Positions 23,401 to 35,400 of a stretch of DNA of 64,000 nucleotides are shown one piece after another (the first letter of the stretch is position 1; each line of letters begins with the position of its first letter). The notes under the pieces were generated by a model. The model did not search any database. It worked only from the letters and a program-made list of their open reading frames with translations, and was not told the origin of the DNA. Source of the stretch: Drosophila persimilis (taxonomy: Eukaryota; Arthropoda; Insecta; Diptera; Drosophilidae); contig NW_020825350.1 of NCBI RefSeq assembly GCF_003286085.1, forward strand, positions 682,001 to 746,000. The letters are read 5' to 3'. Position numbers and translations under genes: made by a program.

Positions 23401-26400
23401 TGTATCTATTGCATATACTCCAATTTTGAAGCTTCAGTATCACATCTGTACGACCTCATACATAATTAATTATTCATATTCTTGGTCATCTACTGATTAT
23501 AACTCAAGTCCTATGGAATGAACTTGGAACTCGACCTTTAATCGAATTAAAGCGATCTTGGGTGATACAAAAATCTCTTTCATTCTAACGAAATGAAGAA
23601 GAATGAAGGAAAGAGAAATGGATAAATCGGGCAATCCCTCATTCTCACTCATTTAGTGCGTGCCTCTTCGTGTAAATGTTGTGCGAACGAGTCACTCATT
23701 CACTCAAAACTCTATCCGAGGTAGCATTCCATTTCATCCCATTCATTTGTTGATTCGAAATTCGAATACTATGCTATAAGACACTTGTTGTTTCTTTCAT
23801 TTCTTTTAATAAACATTTCTCAGTCTACTTCGATGAGTTTTTTTGTGTTTGTTTGTTTGTTCAATTTTTCTAGTTACAAGTAGAATAAATTATTAAATAA
23901 ATAAATAGTTTTCATATAAATAGAAAAAAAAAAGGAAACCCTAGGGTTGAAAAACAAAAACAAAAATATTTTTGCATTGAACTAGGTCCGGGCACACTTG
24001 GTGCCGGGAGAATGCATCCTAGTGGCGGCGTCGACTGGTGCCGCTGCTGTTCCTGGCCACCGCCTTGCCCCGCCCCTGGGCTATGGCGCGGGCGACGGTG
24101 TCGGCGAAGGTGTAGCCATCCTTGCCGTTGTACTGGATGAAGCGGGCGGGCAGGACGAAGCCGTAGCGGCCGGTGTCGCCCATCTCGATGGTGTATGCGT
24201 ACTTGATGCCGGCGATGCCCTTGGCCCAGTCATCGGAGCCACCTGCGGCCGGATAGAGAGTGGTGGCCGAAGAGCCCACCGTATACTTGACGCCCGTTGA
24301 CTTGGTTATGCTCTACAGAAAGCAGAGACCAGAGAGCAGAGAGCAGAGACCAGAGAGATAGTGTTAGTTAGGGTGCAAATAATCATCCACGAATTTGAGA
24401 ATCTCTTACCGTGCCCGCCTGGCGTGCCACGCGATCCAGATCGGCTCGGTCCTGGGTCAGCTGGTAGTCGTATCCCCACGGGTAGAGGATGTACTGTCCG
24501 TAGCTGTGAAACGAGAGGTAGGCCTGGAAGGTCTCGCGGGGGAAGCCGCTGATGAACTTGGAGATGTAGAAGGTCTCCGGCTCGGAGAAGGCCTTGCTGC
24601 CGCGATACGTCTGCGAGCAGGGGCTGGCCGAGGTGCCCTTTCCGCCCCACTTGTAGCCAAAGTTGCGGTTGAGGTCGACACCGGGGCACTGGCGGCCGTG
24701 GGCACGCATGTTCTTGCGCCACAGCCGGTCGGTGGTGTGCGAGTACTCGTAGCCGTCGGGATTGGCCACCGGATGGATGTACCAGTTGATGCTGCGCATG
24801 TGCTCGGGCAGATCCTCCCAACCCTCCGCCAGCTGGTTGGCAATGAAGGTCACTGTGGCGGGGCTGATCCACTCCCTGGCGTGCATGCCTCCGTCGATCC
24901 AGACGCCGGGGTTGCGAGCATTTCCATTGGATATCCTGTTATGGAATTGTTTTCAATATCAATATCGATCTCGATCGTGTTGATTTATGGCCTCTTGCCC
25001 GCAACTTACTTGAGTATCTTCAAGGGTCGCTTCTCCACGGAGTAGCCGATGATCTCAGTGGAGCAGATGTCCGGGTAGGTCTTCGCCATGTAGTCGATGA
25101 AGCCGTGTATGTCCTCCAGGCGATGGTAGGCCTGCCACGTCAAGCGGTGTCCTGTGTGATTGAGAGTGGGGACTCTTAGCAACTTGGTTCATTCAACTTG
25201 GGGTCTAACAAACTCCGAACCCTGAGCCTCGAACCCTGAGCCTCGAACCCTGAGGCCCAAGCAACCCCCAGCTCTAATCCGATCCTGACCTTTCGACTTG
25301 TTCTTTCCGCTTCTCGTCTTTAGACGAACAGAGTGGCTATCGTATCGATTAAACAACTGCCGGTCTTGCCCTGCTCCTGAGCCTTCTCCTTTTTTGGTTT
25401 CGATGCGTGCCCTGGCACAGGGCACACGGCACGTGGCACGTGGAACGTGGCATGTTCCGGCCTATGGCCCATGGCTTCTATGGGTTCCTATAGCAAGCCC
25501 TTCTCAGTAAGTCTCAATCCAGCCCGAGGACGCCGGGTCCTGCCACTTTTCGCTTGATGACTTTTCACACGCCCTGCCCATTAAATGCTCGTTTGTGGCG
25601 ACACCTAGTCCTGCTGTCATGCCACCCCTGTGTGGCCATAGACAGAGGACAGAGCCACCCCTTGCAGCACCTTTGCAGCGCCTTGAACCACCTGTCACTC
25701 ACCCTTGCGGTTCTGGAGTTCGGCTATCTTCTCCGCCGGGGGATTCTCGACCTCGATGACGTGCTGCAGGTTGTCGATTAGCACGATCCGGGACAGATTG
25801 GCGGCACGGATATGGCGCTCGGCGGCGGCCAGAACCTGGGGCTTCAGCAAGTAGTCGACCTCCTGCTTCACCTCCTTCCACAGCTGTCCATCTGGATACA
25901 GGATACAGGATGGAGTGGGGGATTAGTGTGACATCCTCTCTGGGCTTGGACCCCGTCAAAGAAATACATACCATATTTGGATTGGAGCTCGTCTGCCAGT
26001 CGCTTGTCCTTGTCCGTCTGCACCACAATGCGCCACACCTGGGCGCCATCGTAGCGTCGCAGATGGGCATTGAAGGGGCTGTCCTCCGGCTCCTCCGTCG
26101 TGGACAGATCCGCCTGCTGCTGGAGCAGGAACGAGGCATTCACATAGTTCAGAACACTGTCGGCGACTTGGGGGGGCATCTGTGCCGGCTCAGGCTCGGC
26201 TTGGGGCTGTGGCAGGACCATGGGAATGATCGTGGTCAGCATGGATGGCTCCGCAGTCAGCTCTGGCTGGGTCTCCACCACAGCCGCAGCCACAGGCTCT
26301 GCTTCGGCCTCGACTTCAGCAGGCTTCTGTTCCACCAGGACCTCCTTTTCTGCTTCAGCTTCATCTTCGAGGGGTGCCTGCTGAACTTCCATCTCAGCCT

Positions 26401-29400
26401 CAGTCTCAGCCTCAGTTTCAGGTACAACTTCTGGCTTTGATTCCACTACAGGCTCTGGCTGGGCTGCCTCTGGCTCCACCTTGTTGTTCACTTCGGCGGC
26501 GTTCTGGACTTCTTCCTTATCAGCCGCTGATCCGGAATCAGCTTCGACTGTGGCCGCCTCGGGTTGCGGTTCCTTCTCCTCGACAGTGTCCACAGTCTCT
26601 GGCTGTTTCTCCTCTTCCGCGACTGCCTCGACGGCCTCGACGACCTCGACTGCTGCCTGTGGCTGCTCAGTCTCGGCCTCAACTTCAGCTGGAACTACAT
26701 CTGAAGACTGGGACATCTCTTCTGGTTCATCTGCCAGGATCTGGATCTGTTCGGCTTCCTGCTCTGCTTCCTGTACCTCCTCAGGCTGGACTGCTGCCTG
26801 AGTGGAAGACTCCTCGCTGATTGGTGCGGCTTCAGTGGCTGGGGACTGGTCCTCCTCGACAGCCACTGGGTCACTGGATGTGCCCGTGGCCACCTCTGGC
26901 TCTGGTGGTGATTCCTTCTGCGGCTCATGCTGCTCCTCCTCCTCTGTGTGCTTGTCTTCTGTTGCCTCTGCGATCTCCTCGGGCACGAGGTGGTCCATCG
27001 CAGCAGTGAGGCCTTCCTCGATGCCTTCGACCATACTGTCCATCAGGGATGCTTCTGTGGTGTCCACCTCGTTCTCACTGGGCTTCTGCTCCTCTGGCTC
27101 TAAATGGAACTCCACTTGGGGCACCACTTGGGCCTCCGACTCAGCTTGAACTTCAGGCCCAGAAATCTTTTCCTCCTGCTCTGGCTCTAACTCCGGCTGA
27201 GATTCTGGGTGCTGCACGGCATCCTCCTGAGGCTGCTGCTGTTCTGGCAGGGACTCTTGCTCCTCTTGGGGCTTCTGCTGCTGCTCTGGCTCCTCCTGTG
27301 CTTGAACGGAGGCTGCTTCAGGATCCGCAGACTGCTCGACTTCCTTTTCCACTTCCTCAACGGCTTCGGCAATGACATCTGCAGCACTCTCTGTGGCTGG
27401 ACTGGACTCATCCTCAGGGCTTGCAGCTGGCTCATCGTTGGAGGGCACGACCTCCTCCTCGTTCTCGTCCTCCTTCTCCTTTTCCTCCTCCGTGTCTTCG
27501 AGGGGAGCTGCCACTGGAGCCGTCTCTGTGGCTGTCTCCACGGCCTGCTCGGCGTTCTCCAGCTGAGCCTCCTGGCTGCCGGGCTGCTTCTGACTGGTGG
27601 CGACTGTGCCCTCAACCGAATGCTCCACCACATGCTCTTCAATCATCTCGGGCTGGATATGGACCTCTGGCTGGGACTCGGGCGCTGCTTCTGCGTCGGC
27701 TTCGGCTTCAGCTTCAGCTTCAGCCTCGGCCACGGTGATGTCGCTAGGAAGCTCCACGAGCTGCATGGCCGGGGTGTCGTCGCTCTCCAGCATAAGCATG
27801 TCCGAGCTTCCCGGAAGATCGGCGTCCGCATCGGGATCGGCATCGGCATCGGCATCGGCTACGGACCCGCTCTCGATCGTGTTGCGATCCGCTGCTCCCA
27901 GCTGGCTGGCCACCGACTCCGGAACCAGCATGTACATGTCCGAATCGCCACTGGCCGAGGCCAGGGAGGCCAGCTTCATGTCATCCACCAACAGATCGTT
28001 CTGTGGCTGCGTCTCCGAATGTGGTTGCATCTCGTTGGCCGGGGCAGGGGCAGGGGCTGGCAGCTCGTTCCGTTCGAGGGCCAGGCGATCCAGCGACATG
28101 GCCGCCGCCTGCATGGCCAGCAGGGAGCCAGCTAACGTGAGCAAGAGAATGGGACCGGGACTGGGACCGGGACCGGGACCAGTCCTTGAGGCACTACGCG
28201 ATCTCCCGTTGTACATCTTTGCGAGATCTGACACTAAACCGTAATGAGACATGTCCCATTCGTGGAGTGTCGCTTTTATACCACCGCTGGGAAAGTATTG
28301 CCATTTCATTTTCGATATTTCTCTCAGCTGCGGCTGCCGCAGCCGCTGCCGCAGCCGCAGCCGCTACCGCTGTCAGCGGCCAGGCTAGCCAGCTTCTGCG
28401 TCGACATCAGCGTCGGCAGCAGCGGCAACAGCGGCAACAGCGGCAGCAGCACCAGCAGCGCCAGCGTCACTTACAGTGGGCTACCACAAAGCTGTTGTCC
28501 GTGTGTGCATGTGTATGTGTGGGGGGGCAATCGTGTTATGTATGTAAATGCGGCATGGCACACTCGTCTCGTTCCGCCCCGCTCCCCACCTATCTGCTGT
28601 GCTCGGCAGCTGCTCTCTTCCTTGTGGAGAGTCGAGTCCCCTGCTTATCGGCTGCACGAATCTCCAGCCCCATATTGTCTTGATCTTTTATGTTAATCCC
28701 CCATCCGATAGCAGGCAAATGTCGCCAACGCCAACGACAACGAAAACGACAACGAAAATGACAATGACAATCGGCATAACCATCGCCATCGCCATCGCCA
28801 CGGCCTCCCGCTCTCGCTTTCTTTCGGGTCTCGGACTGGGTTTGGGACTTAGGCTGCACACAAAAATACCAAAATAACAAAATGAATTATCAAATTACCA
28901 GAGAAAAGATTATATTTCGGTTATTTTATTTAAACTTTCTTAATCAATCGAAACACAAAGATCAAACTAGATATAATTAAAATAGGTAATTATGGATGTA
29001 TAGGACATTGGCAAATATTTCAATCGAAAGAACCTTCCTTCCTTCCTTCCTTCCCCATGAAACAGACGAAATATGGATCCTATCTGGAAACGTTCTGTTC
29101 TAGCTCCTTTCGGTGTGCAATTTACTGGGGCAAAATGGAAACCATTCATTGCCTTTCTTTACCAGTTTAGTGAACATTTATGCCAAGTATCTGCTTAAAT
29201 GCTGTCATCTGTCATAATTATCGATTGCTCGACTTTCTATGTGCGGCCTGTGCACCCCCACCCTCTTGCCGTTACTCTCCTCTTATCATTCTGAATCTCC
29301 CTCTCCCACTCCGTCGCAATCTTCAACTGAATCTGAATCTGAATCTGATTCAGCCTCAATTTATAATCGATGTCAATTGGCAATTGCGTGTTAACTGCAT

Positions 29401-32400
29401 TGTTGATTGTAGCTGGAATTGTTACTGGAATTGGGTAGACACTGGCAGTGGAGTGCAGCAGGACGGGCGCACCCAAAGGTACGTATCCATAATGATAATG
29501 ATATGCGTATGTGTACATGTTCTGGATTGATTCCCGATCATTCATCTTTGGATGCGGATTCGGTGCGGCTTGGACAGTCATTGTCTGTTGTGTTGGCGCG
29601 CTCAAAAAGTTTCCAATTTGTGCTCATTGACATGATTTCTGAATAAACACAAACACACACATACATATACATATTGTATATTGTACATATAATAAATGCT
29701 CCACATCAGAGGCCACATCTTATGGCTCTTGCTGTTGCTGTTGGCTGGTGTTACCCACGCTCCTCCGCTCCTCTGCTCCTCTACTCCTCTGCTCCTCTAC
29801 TCCTCTGCTCCTCTACTCCTCTGCTGTCTAATCAACCGCACCTCGTTCCGCGCGCAAACAATTGGCGCCGTTACCATTGCTGCTTGGTGCTGGTGCTGTT
29901 GCTGTTGCTGTTGCCGCTCCTTTCACTTTATAAGTAGAGTTTATCAAATGACAATTGAGGAAGAGCGAGAGTTCAAGTAATTGCAAAGCGGCAACACACA
30001 GACATACATAACAACAGCTGGAATTACCTGGGTCAAGTAGTGAAATTGTCCTTAATACGAGTACTGCTCGTACAGTCGGCAAGCAAGCCGCCTGTCGAAT
30101 ACTCAGTGGGTCTATGCGCACCTATGCGCAATCCAGGTCTACTCTTCAATCTTAAGAACATATAAGCTTATAGGCTATTTCATAGCCAAAAAGTGTGGAT
30201 ACTATTTGGACTATGATCCTTAATTTTCATCCTTCCATTCATCCACAACAACAACAACAGAAACCCTTATCACCGAAACTCGAGTCGAGCATCAATGTGC
30301 CGCATTATTTGGGGCAAGGACGTGCCCAAGGCGAGTCGAGGCTCTTCGTTCATCAATCGATCATCGATGGGGGTGGGGTGGGGATATGTTTTCGTGATCA
30401 TAAATGATCTCCTCGTATGGCAACTCGTATGTAATAATCACAGGTGGAGTTCCGAGTCCCTTTATGTCCTCAAAATCGTTCAGAGACTTGGAAGGCATAG
30501 AAGAAGGAAGGATCAGGATCAGCATCAGGATCAACAGGCAGAAATATCCTGTAATTCACCTTAATTAGATCCCAATCGTGCATCCAATTAAAATACGGAA
30601 TCTCAGAGATCGTCAGAGTTTCCCATTATTTGGCCACTTTTGTACATTCTTAGGGTCAGGAATTCTCTCTTTCTCTTTTATCGCGCTTTTCCACTGTTCA
30701 GCGCTGAAGGAGTTGTATTTTTGAATGATCGACGATTGTGGGATCACCCAGAAATGAGCCAGAACCGATTCGAAGACATAGCTTCGACATATTTATGTAT
30801 TTCAAGTGAGTTTTAGAGTGGAAAGTGGCAGCGCAAAGCCAGAAAAACACTCCTACAAAACTATGAATGAAGTGAATGGGCGGGCGGTAAAAAACCAAAG
30901 CGCTTGTAGTTGTAGCTTGTAGCTCGAAACTTGAAGCTCCAAGCAGTTGGTGTCGCGGGCGGTGTGCGATGCTTTTCAGGTAGAATCCCAGTCACGGCGT
31001 GATGAAAGCGAGAGTGGGCAGCTGTGAGGCATCACCAACAGGGGCAACAGCGGCAACAGGGGCAACACGGGCAACAGCGGCAGCGGCAAAGCAATTGCTT
31101 AGAGTAATGTCAGTCAATCGGCAGGCGGCAGGTAAGCGCCGAAAAAAAACAACTTAAAAAACCGATGCACACATCGACGTACACCGAGAAACACAGTCCG
31201 GACGGACAATGAGCGATGGCAGAGGCAGTGCCTCTAACTTTCTTTCTTCTTCAATATTTTGCTGCTTTTGTTAGGTGCATTGTTTTTGTTGTTGTTGTTG
31301 TTGTTGCGCTGCTGCTGCTGTTGCTGTTGCTGCTGCACGCCCACATCATCACAATTATCTTCTTTTACCCTTGCCGCCGGCCAGTTGACAGTCGATAACA
31401 TTTGACGAGGGTTGCGGCCAGTGGGCACAGTGGGCCACAGCCACTGATCAGTGGCCGAGAGCAGCTCACGAGAGCAAGTCTGTCAAAAATAATGATCCAT
31501 ATTGCGGATATGATATAGGCAAACCCGTGCCCTCAAGTCTGGCTCCTTCTCGATCCTCACACCACCATGGTGTGGAGGTGCAGTTCGGTGCTGCCTGGTC
31601 CGTATAGATTCGCGGCCATTTCAGAGCAATTATTACCTATTGATGGGATGTTTCATCCCAATCCAGCTTATCCAGGTGGTCCAGGCCACTCTGCTAATGT
31701 TCACGTAACTAGTCGTAGGTGCTCTGTACATAAATAGCATCAAATATAGGATGAGAACGATGGAGGAGCTTCCAAGGCGATAGGCTGGTCCTTGCATTTT
31801 TCATAGATTTGCTCCACTGTGCAACGGGACACGGAGTTGTCATTGTATTGTGGGTTTATTGTGCTGGCGACTGGTTTCGTTTTTTTTTCCCCCCCTACTT
31901 CGTTGCCTTGGGGTTTGGGTTTGCCTGTCGCGAGAGAGGATGGTTGGGTGCGAGGGCGAGGGCGATAGATAGACAGCAGGAGAAAGAGAAAGACAACGAG
32001 TTAGTAGTTGCACATGCAGACAAAGAAGAAACACCGAAGCAACGATGACAAGTATTAACGATTCTCCGACGCACCCGTCGATCAATAGCCATTTTGGGCA
32101 GTCCGTTTCTCGTTACTCGTTACTCGCCCACTTTCTCGTGCACGCCCAAAACTTACGATCTGTTTGCCATCTTCCCCTTGCAGATGGAGGAGATGACCGA
32201 GGCTGGGGAGGATGCGGCGCCCCGGCGCAACTCCACGCCCTCTTGGGCGGCGGCGGCGGTGCCGGCGAGGATCACTACCAGCCAGAGCCACACCCACATA
32301 TATAGCCAGCCCATCCGGCCCATGGCCAGCTACAGCGAGAAGGCGGTGGGCAGCTCGCCCAAGCACCTGGTGAGCACCTTGACCTCGCCCATTGAGCAGA

Positions 32401-35400
32401 TCGCCTGCAGTGTGTCGCGGGAGCATGCCCTCAAGCACGAGATCGAGCAGCTGCAGGAGCAGCTGAAGGACACCGAGGAGCGCCTGGCCTCGGTGCGCCT
32501 TCAGAGCGACTCGCTGTCGCAGACGCAGCGAGCGCTGCGGGACCACAACGGGCGCCTGCAGGAGGAGTCCGAGATGCTCAAGCTGGACGTGCAGCACCTG
32601 AACGAGTGCGCTGGGGTGCTCAGGTCGGAGCTGCAGGCGGCGCGCCGGGACCGGAGCGAGGCACTGCAGCTGCAGCGTTCGCTGCGGGCGGAGCTGGAGG
32701 AGGCGCAGCAGGAGCGTCGGCGAGCAGGCGAAAGCAAGGAGAAGGACGCCCGCGTCATACAGGATCTGCAGCGACAATGCCGCGAGATGGAGCGCATCCT
32801 CATGCGCAAGCACCCGGACTCCGTTTCAGCCCTGATAGGTGGGTTTTTCGGGTCTTCCCCTCCACAGCTGACTGTAACTTAATATCCCTTCCGTTTCCGT
32901 TTAGTGGCCTCCAAGAGTTCGGGACTCTGCTCGCTCAATGACCAGGAAAATGTGAACAGCCGCAAGCTGCTGGAGCAGCGCATCGCCCAGCTGGAGTCGG
33001 ATGCCAAGGAGCAAGACCGCAAGGCCCAGCAGATCCTGGCCAACGTCCAGGCCCGCTTCAATTCGGTCCAGTCCAAGTACGAGACGCACATTGCCGACCT
33101 GGAGACGCAGGTCCTGAGGTGAGCTTCAGTTTATCCAGTTCAATCAGTTCCCCTCGATGCCTAATCCTCGCTGTGGTTCCCTCTCTCTCTCGTCTCTCTC
33201 TTTCTCAGCCTGCAGGAGATCAACACGAAGCTGAACGAGCAGATCGAGTCGCAGGTGCGCACCTTGGACCGGTATATGCAAAAACGAGCGGACAGGTTCT
33301 ACAACAACTGCACTCAGACGGAGGCAGAGGCCGATGGCCCCACCACTGCCGCCACTGCTGTCACCACGGCCACAGGGACCCAGACCCAGACCTCGAACGG
33401 GACCCGCGACCACAGCACCAACACCATTGGCTGCCCATCGCCGGCGCTCCTGTGCCAGCAGCAGCACCACCTACACATGCAGCAGCAGCAGCACTCGGCC
33501 AGCAGCAGCACCAGCAGCACGGCCAACTCGACGCCAAATACATCGCGGCCCAACTCCAAACAGAGCGGCGCCAGCTCCACCACCCAGCGGCGGCCTATTG
33601 CTGCTAGCCAGCAGATGCCCGTGTCCAAGCTCCCGATCTCGCAGTCCGACTCCACGCTATCCGTGCTCAGTCACAGCCACAGCCATGGCATGGGACCGGG
33701 GCTGGCCAGCAAGGAAGAGTCGCAGCTTCTCAGCTCCGTGCGTGGCATGCGGGTCGACCTGGCCATCAAGAACAAGGCCATGCAGCGGCTCACTCGGGAG
33801 TTAGATGACTGCAAGAAGACCATACGGAAGCTGCAGCGGGACCGGGAGACCAGCAATCCAGGTAATTATCATTATCTGCCTCAACCCCCTTCCTCATCCT
33901 CCCTCCGTCCTGTTTCTGTCCTGTCTCTGTCTCTGTTTCTGTTTCTGCATGCGCGAGTCTGTGCTACCCCAATCCCCGCCCCCAATTTGGATGTGTTTGC
34001 TTGTGTTTGTGTCACTCGGTCGGCGATGGATGGCCGGTAATTTATGGACTTTCTCTGCTCGGCCGGCACGTACACTCGAATCGACTTGACTCCACTCCCG
34101 TTCCAGCCCAGCCAGAGTGCAGAGACGACAAATAAATTGCTGGAATAAATCATTGTATGGCTGTCGACTCTGTCGGCCTTTTGACCACTTTTTGCACTCG
34201 TTTCAAACGGCAATTGCAGCCAGCGAGCGACCAACAGCCAGCTGTAAGCCAAGCTAAGCTGCGCGAGCGTTAAGCGGCCAATGGCCAAGACCAAACACGT
34301 TTGCTAGCCGGCTAGCAATCTCAGTCCCAGTCCCAGTCCCACTCCCAGACCCACTCCCAGGCGATAGAGCTGGCTGTGACTGTGGCTGTGACTGTGGCTG
34401 TGGTAGTAGCAGTGGCAGTGGGAAACCTCAACCCAATCGCAGAGAGCGGACCGGACCGCATCTCGGGCACTTGGTTATGTCACCCGCTGCTTGTTGTCGC
34501 TTGTTGTTTACATTTGCTTGATTTGGTTTTGAATTTGAATTTGATTTGTTGTTGCTGTTGCTGTTTGAAAAAGAAAATTCGAAAGCGAAAGTCAAAGTCA
34601 AAGACGCTGTTTGGGTTTCGGGTCGGTGGACGATGCCGCTGACTGGGGATCGTCTTGGATGGTCTTGGATCGGTTCGGATCGGGTCTGTCCCCTGGTCTG
34701 TTGGCATGCGCACAAGTTTTATAATTTCATGACATGCTGGTCGCTGGTCGCTGGTCGCTCTGCTGGTGTGGTGCTGCCACAGAGAGGCTCGCATACCCTC
34801 GATATATCAGGCGATTGCAAGTTTGATCACTTCGTGATCACTGATCAGCAACAGCATTGCACTGATTTAGGTAGTCAGATGTTGATAAGACAAAGTCTCG
34901 TCGTGGAATCTCCCATAGAAAATATAATAAAATAAATAATAAATATAGATAAAATCAAATAAATCATAATCATAATACGCCATATATAGGGACTCCACAG
35001 GGACTCTCTGTGTTAAGAGATAAATAACAAAACGAATGTTTGCATCAACTTTTCAAATTAAATCTGAATTGGAAAGAGGCTGTCTTTCAGGAGACTCTTA
35101 GGTTTGTTTGATCTGCACAATATTAATAGGGTATAGCAGGCGTCGGCTTCCCCAGGCTGTCCTTTCTTTCTTGTTATTATTATTTATTTTTTTTGTAAGT
35201 GCGGCTTGTGGCTAATTAATGAGCCGTCGCTTTGTCAAATTTGTTTTGTTAATAATTGTAAATGCCAAAAGCGGACAACAGCAACAACAGCAACAACGGC
35301 AACAGCTGCAACCACAGCAACAGCAGTCGCATAAATAGCATAATCAGCGTGGCCACGCTACAAAATGTTTTAATTTCGTACGCGCGTGTAAAAATGCAAA

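Larger units (their letters stand above)
12285..32183 (+). other. Giant first intron of the Cep162-like gene with nested genes
   Basis: The donor GTAAGT at 12285 and acceptor CCCCTTGCAG ending at 32183 bound a phase-0 intron of 19,899 bp. It contains three metallocarboxypeptidase genes on the opposite strand (12837-14345, 20057-22824, 24019-28216), plus microsatellites. The downstream exon begins exactly with an ATG, so a promoter inside the intron could make a shorter protein lacking exon 1. Confidence 0.75.
28281..32183. other. Remainder of the giant intron, no supported gene
   Basis: It contains a GCCGCA run at about 28336-28380, CTTC repeats at about 29034-29055, and other simple repeats. 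No frame has splice or family support. A possible untranslated exon is listed separately. Confidence 0.5.

Noticed and set aside
27209-28135. 308-codon plus-strand frame, Leu/Gly/Val-rich
   Set aside because: It is antisense to the acidic exon of gene C; a Glu/Gln/Ala-rich tract leaves the opposite strand open by composition.
32082-32813. 243-codon minus-strand frame
   Set aside because: Antisense shadow of the coiled-coil exon 2, Leu-rich because the sense strand is Glu/Gln/Arg-rich.
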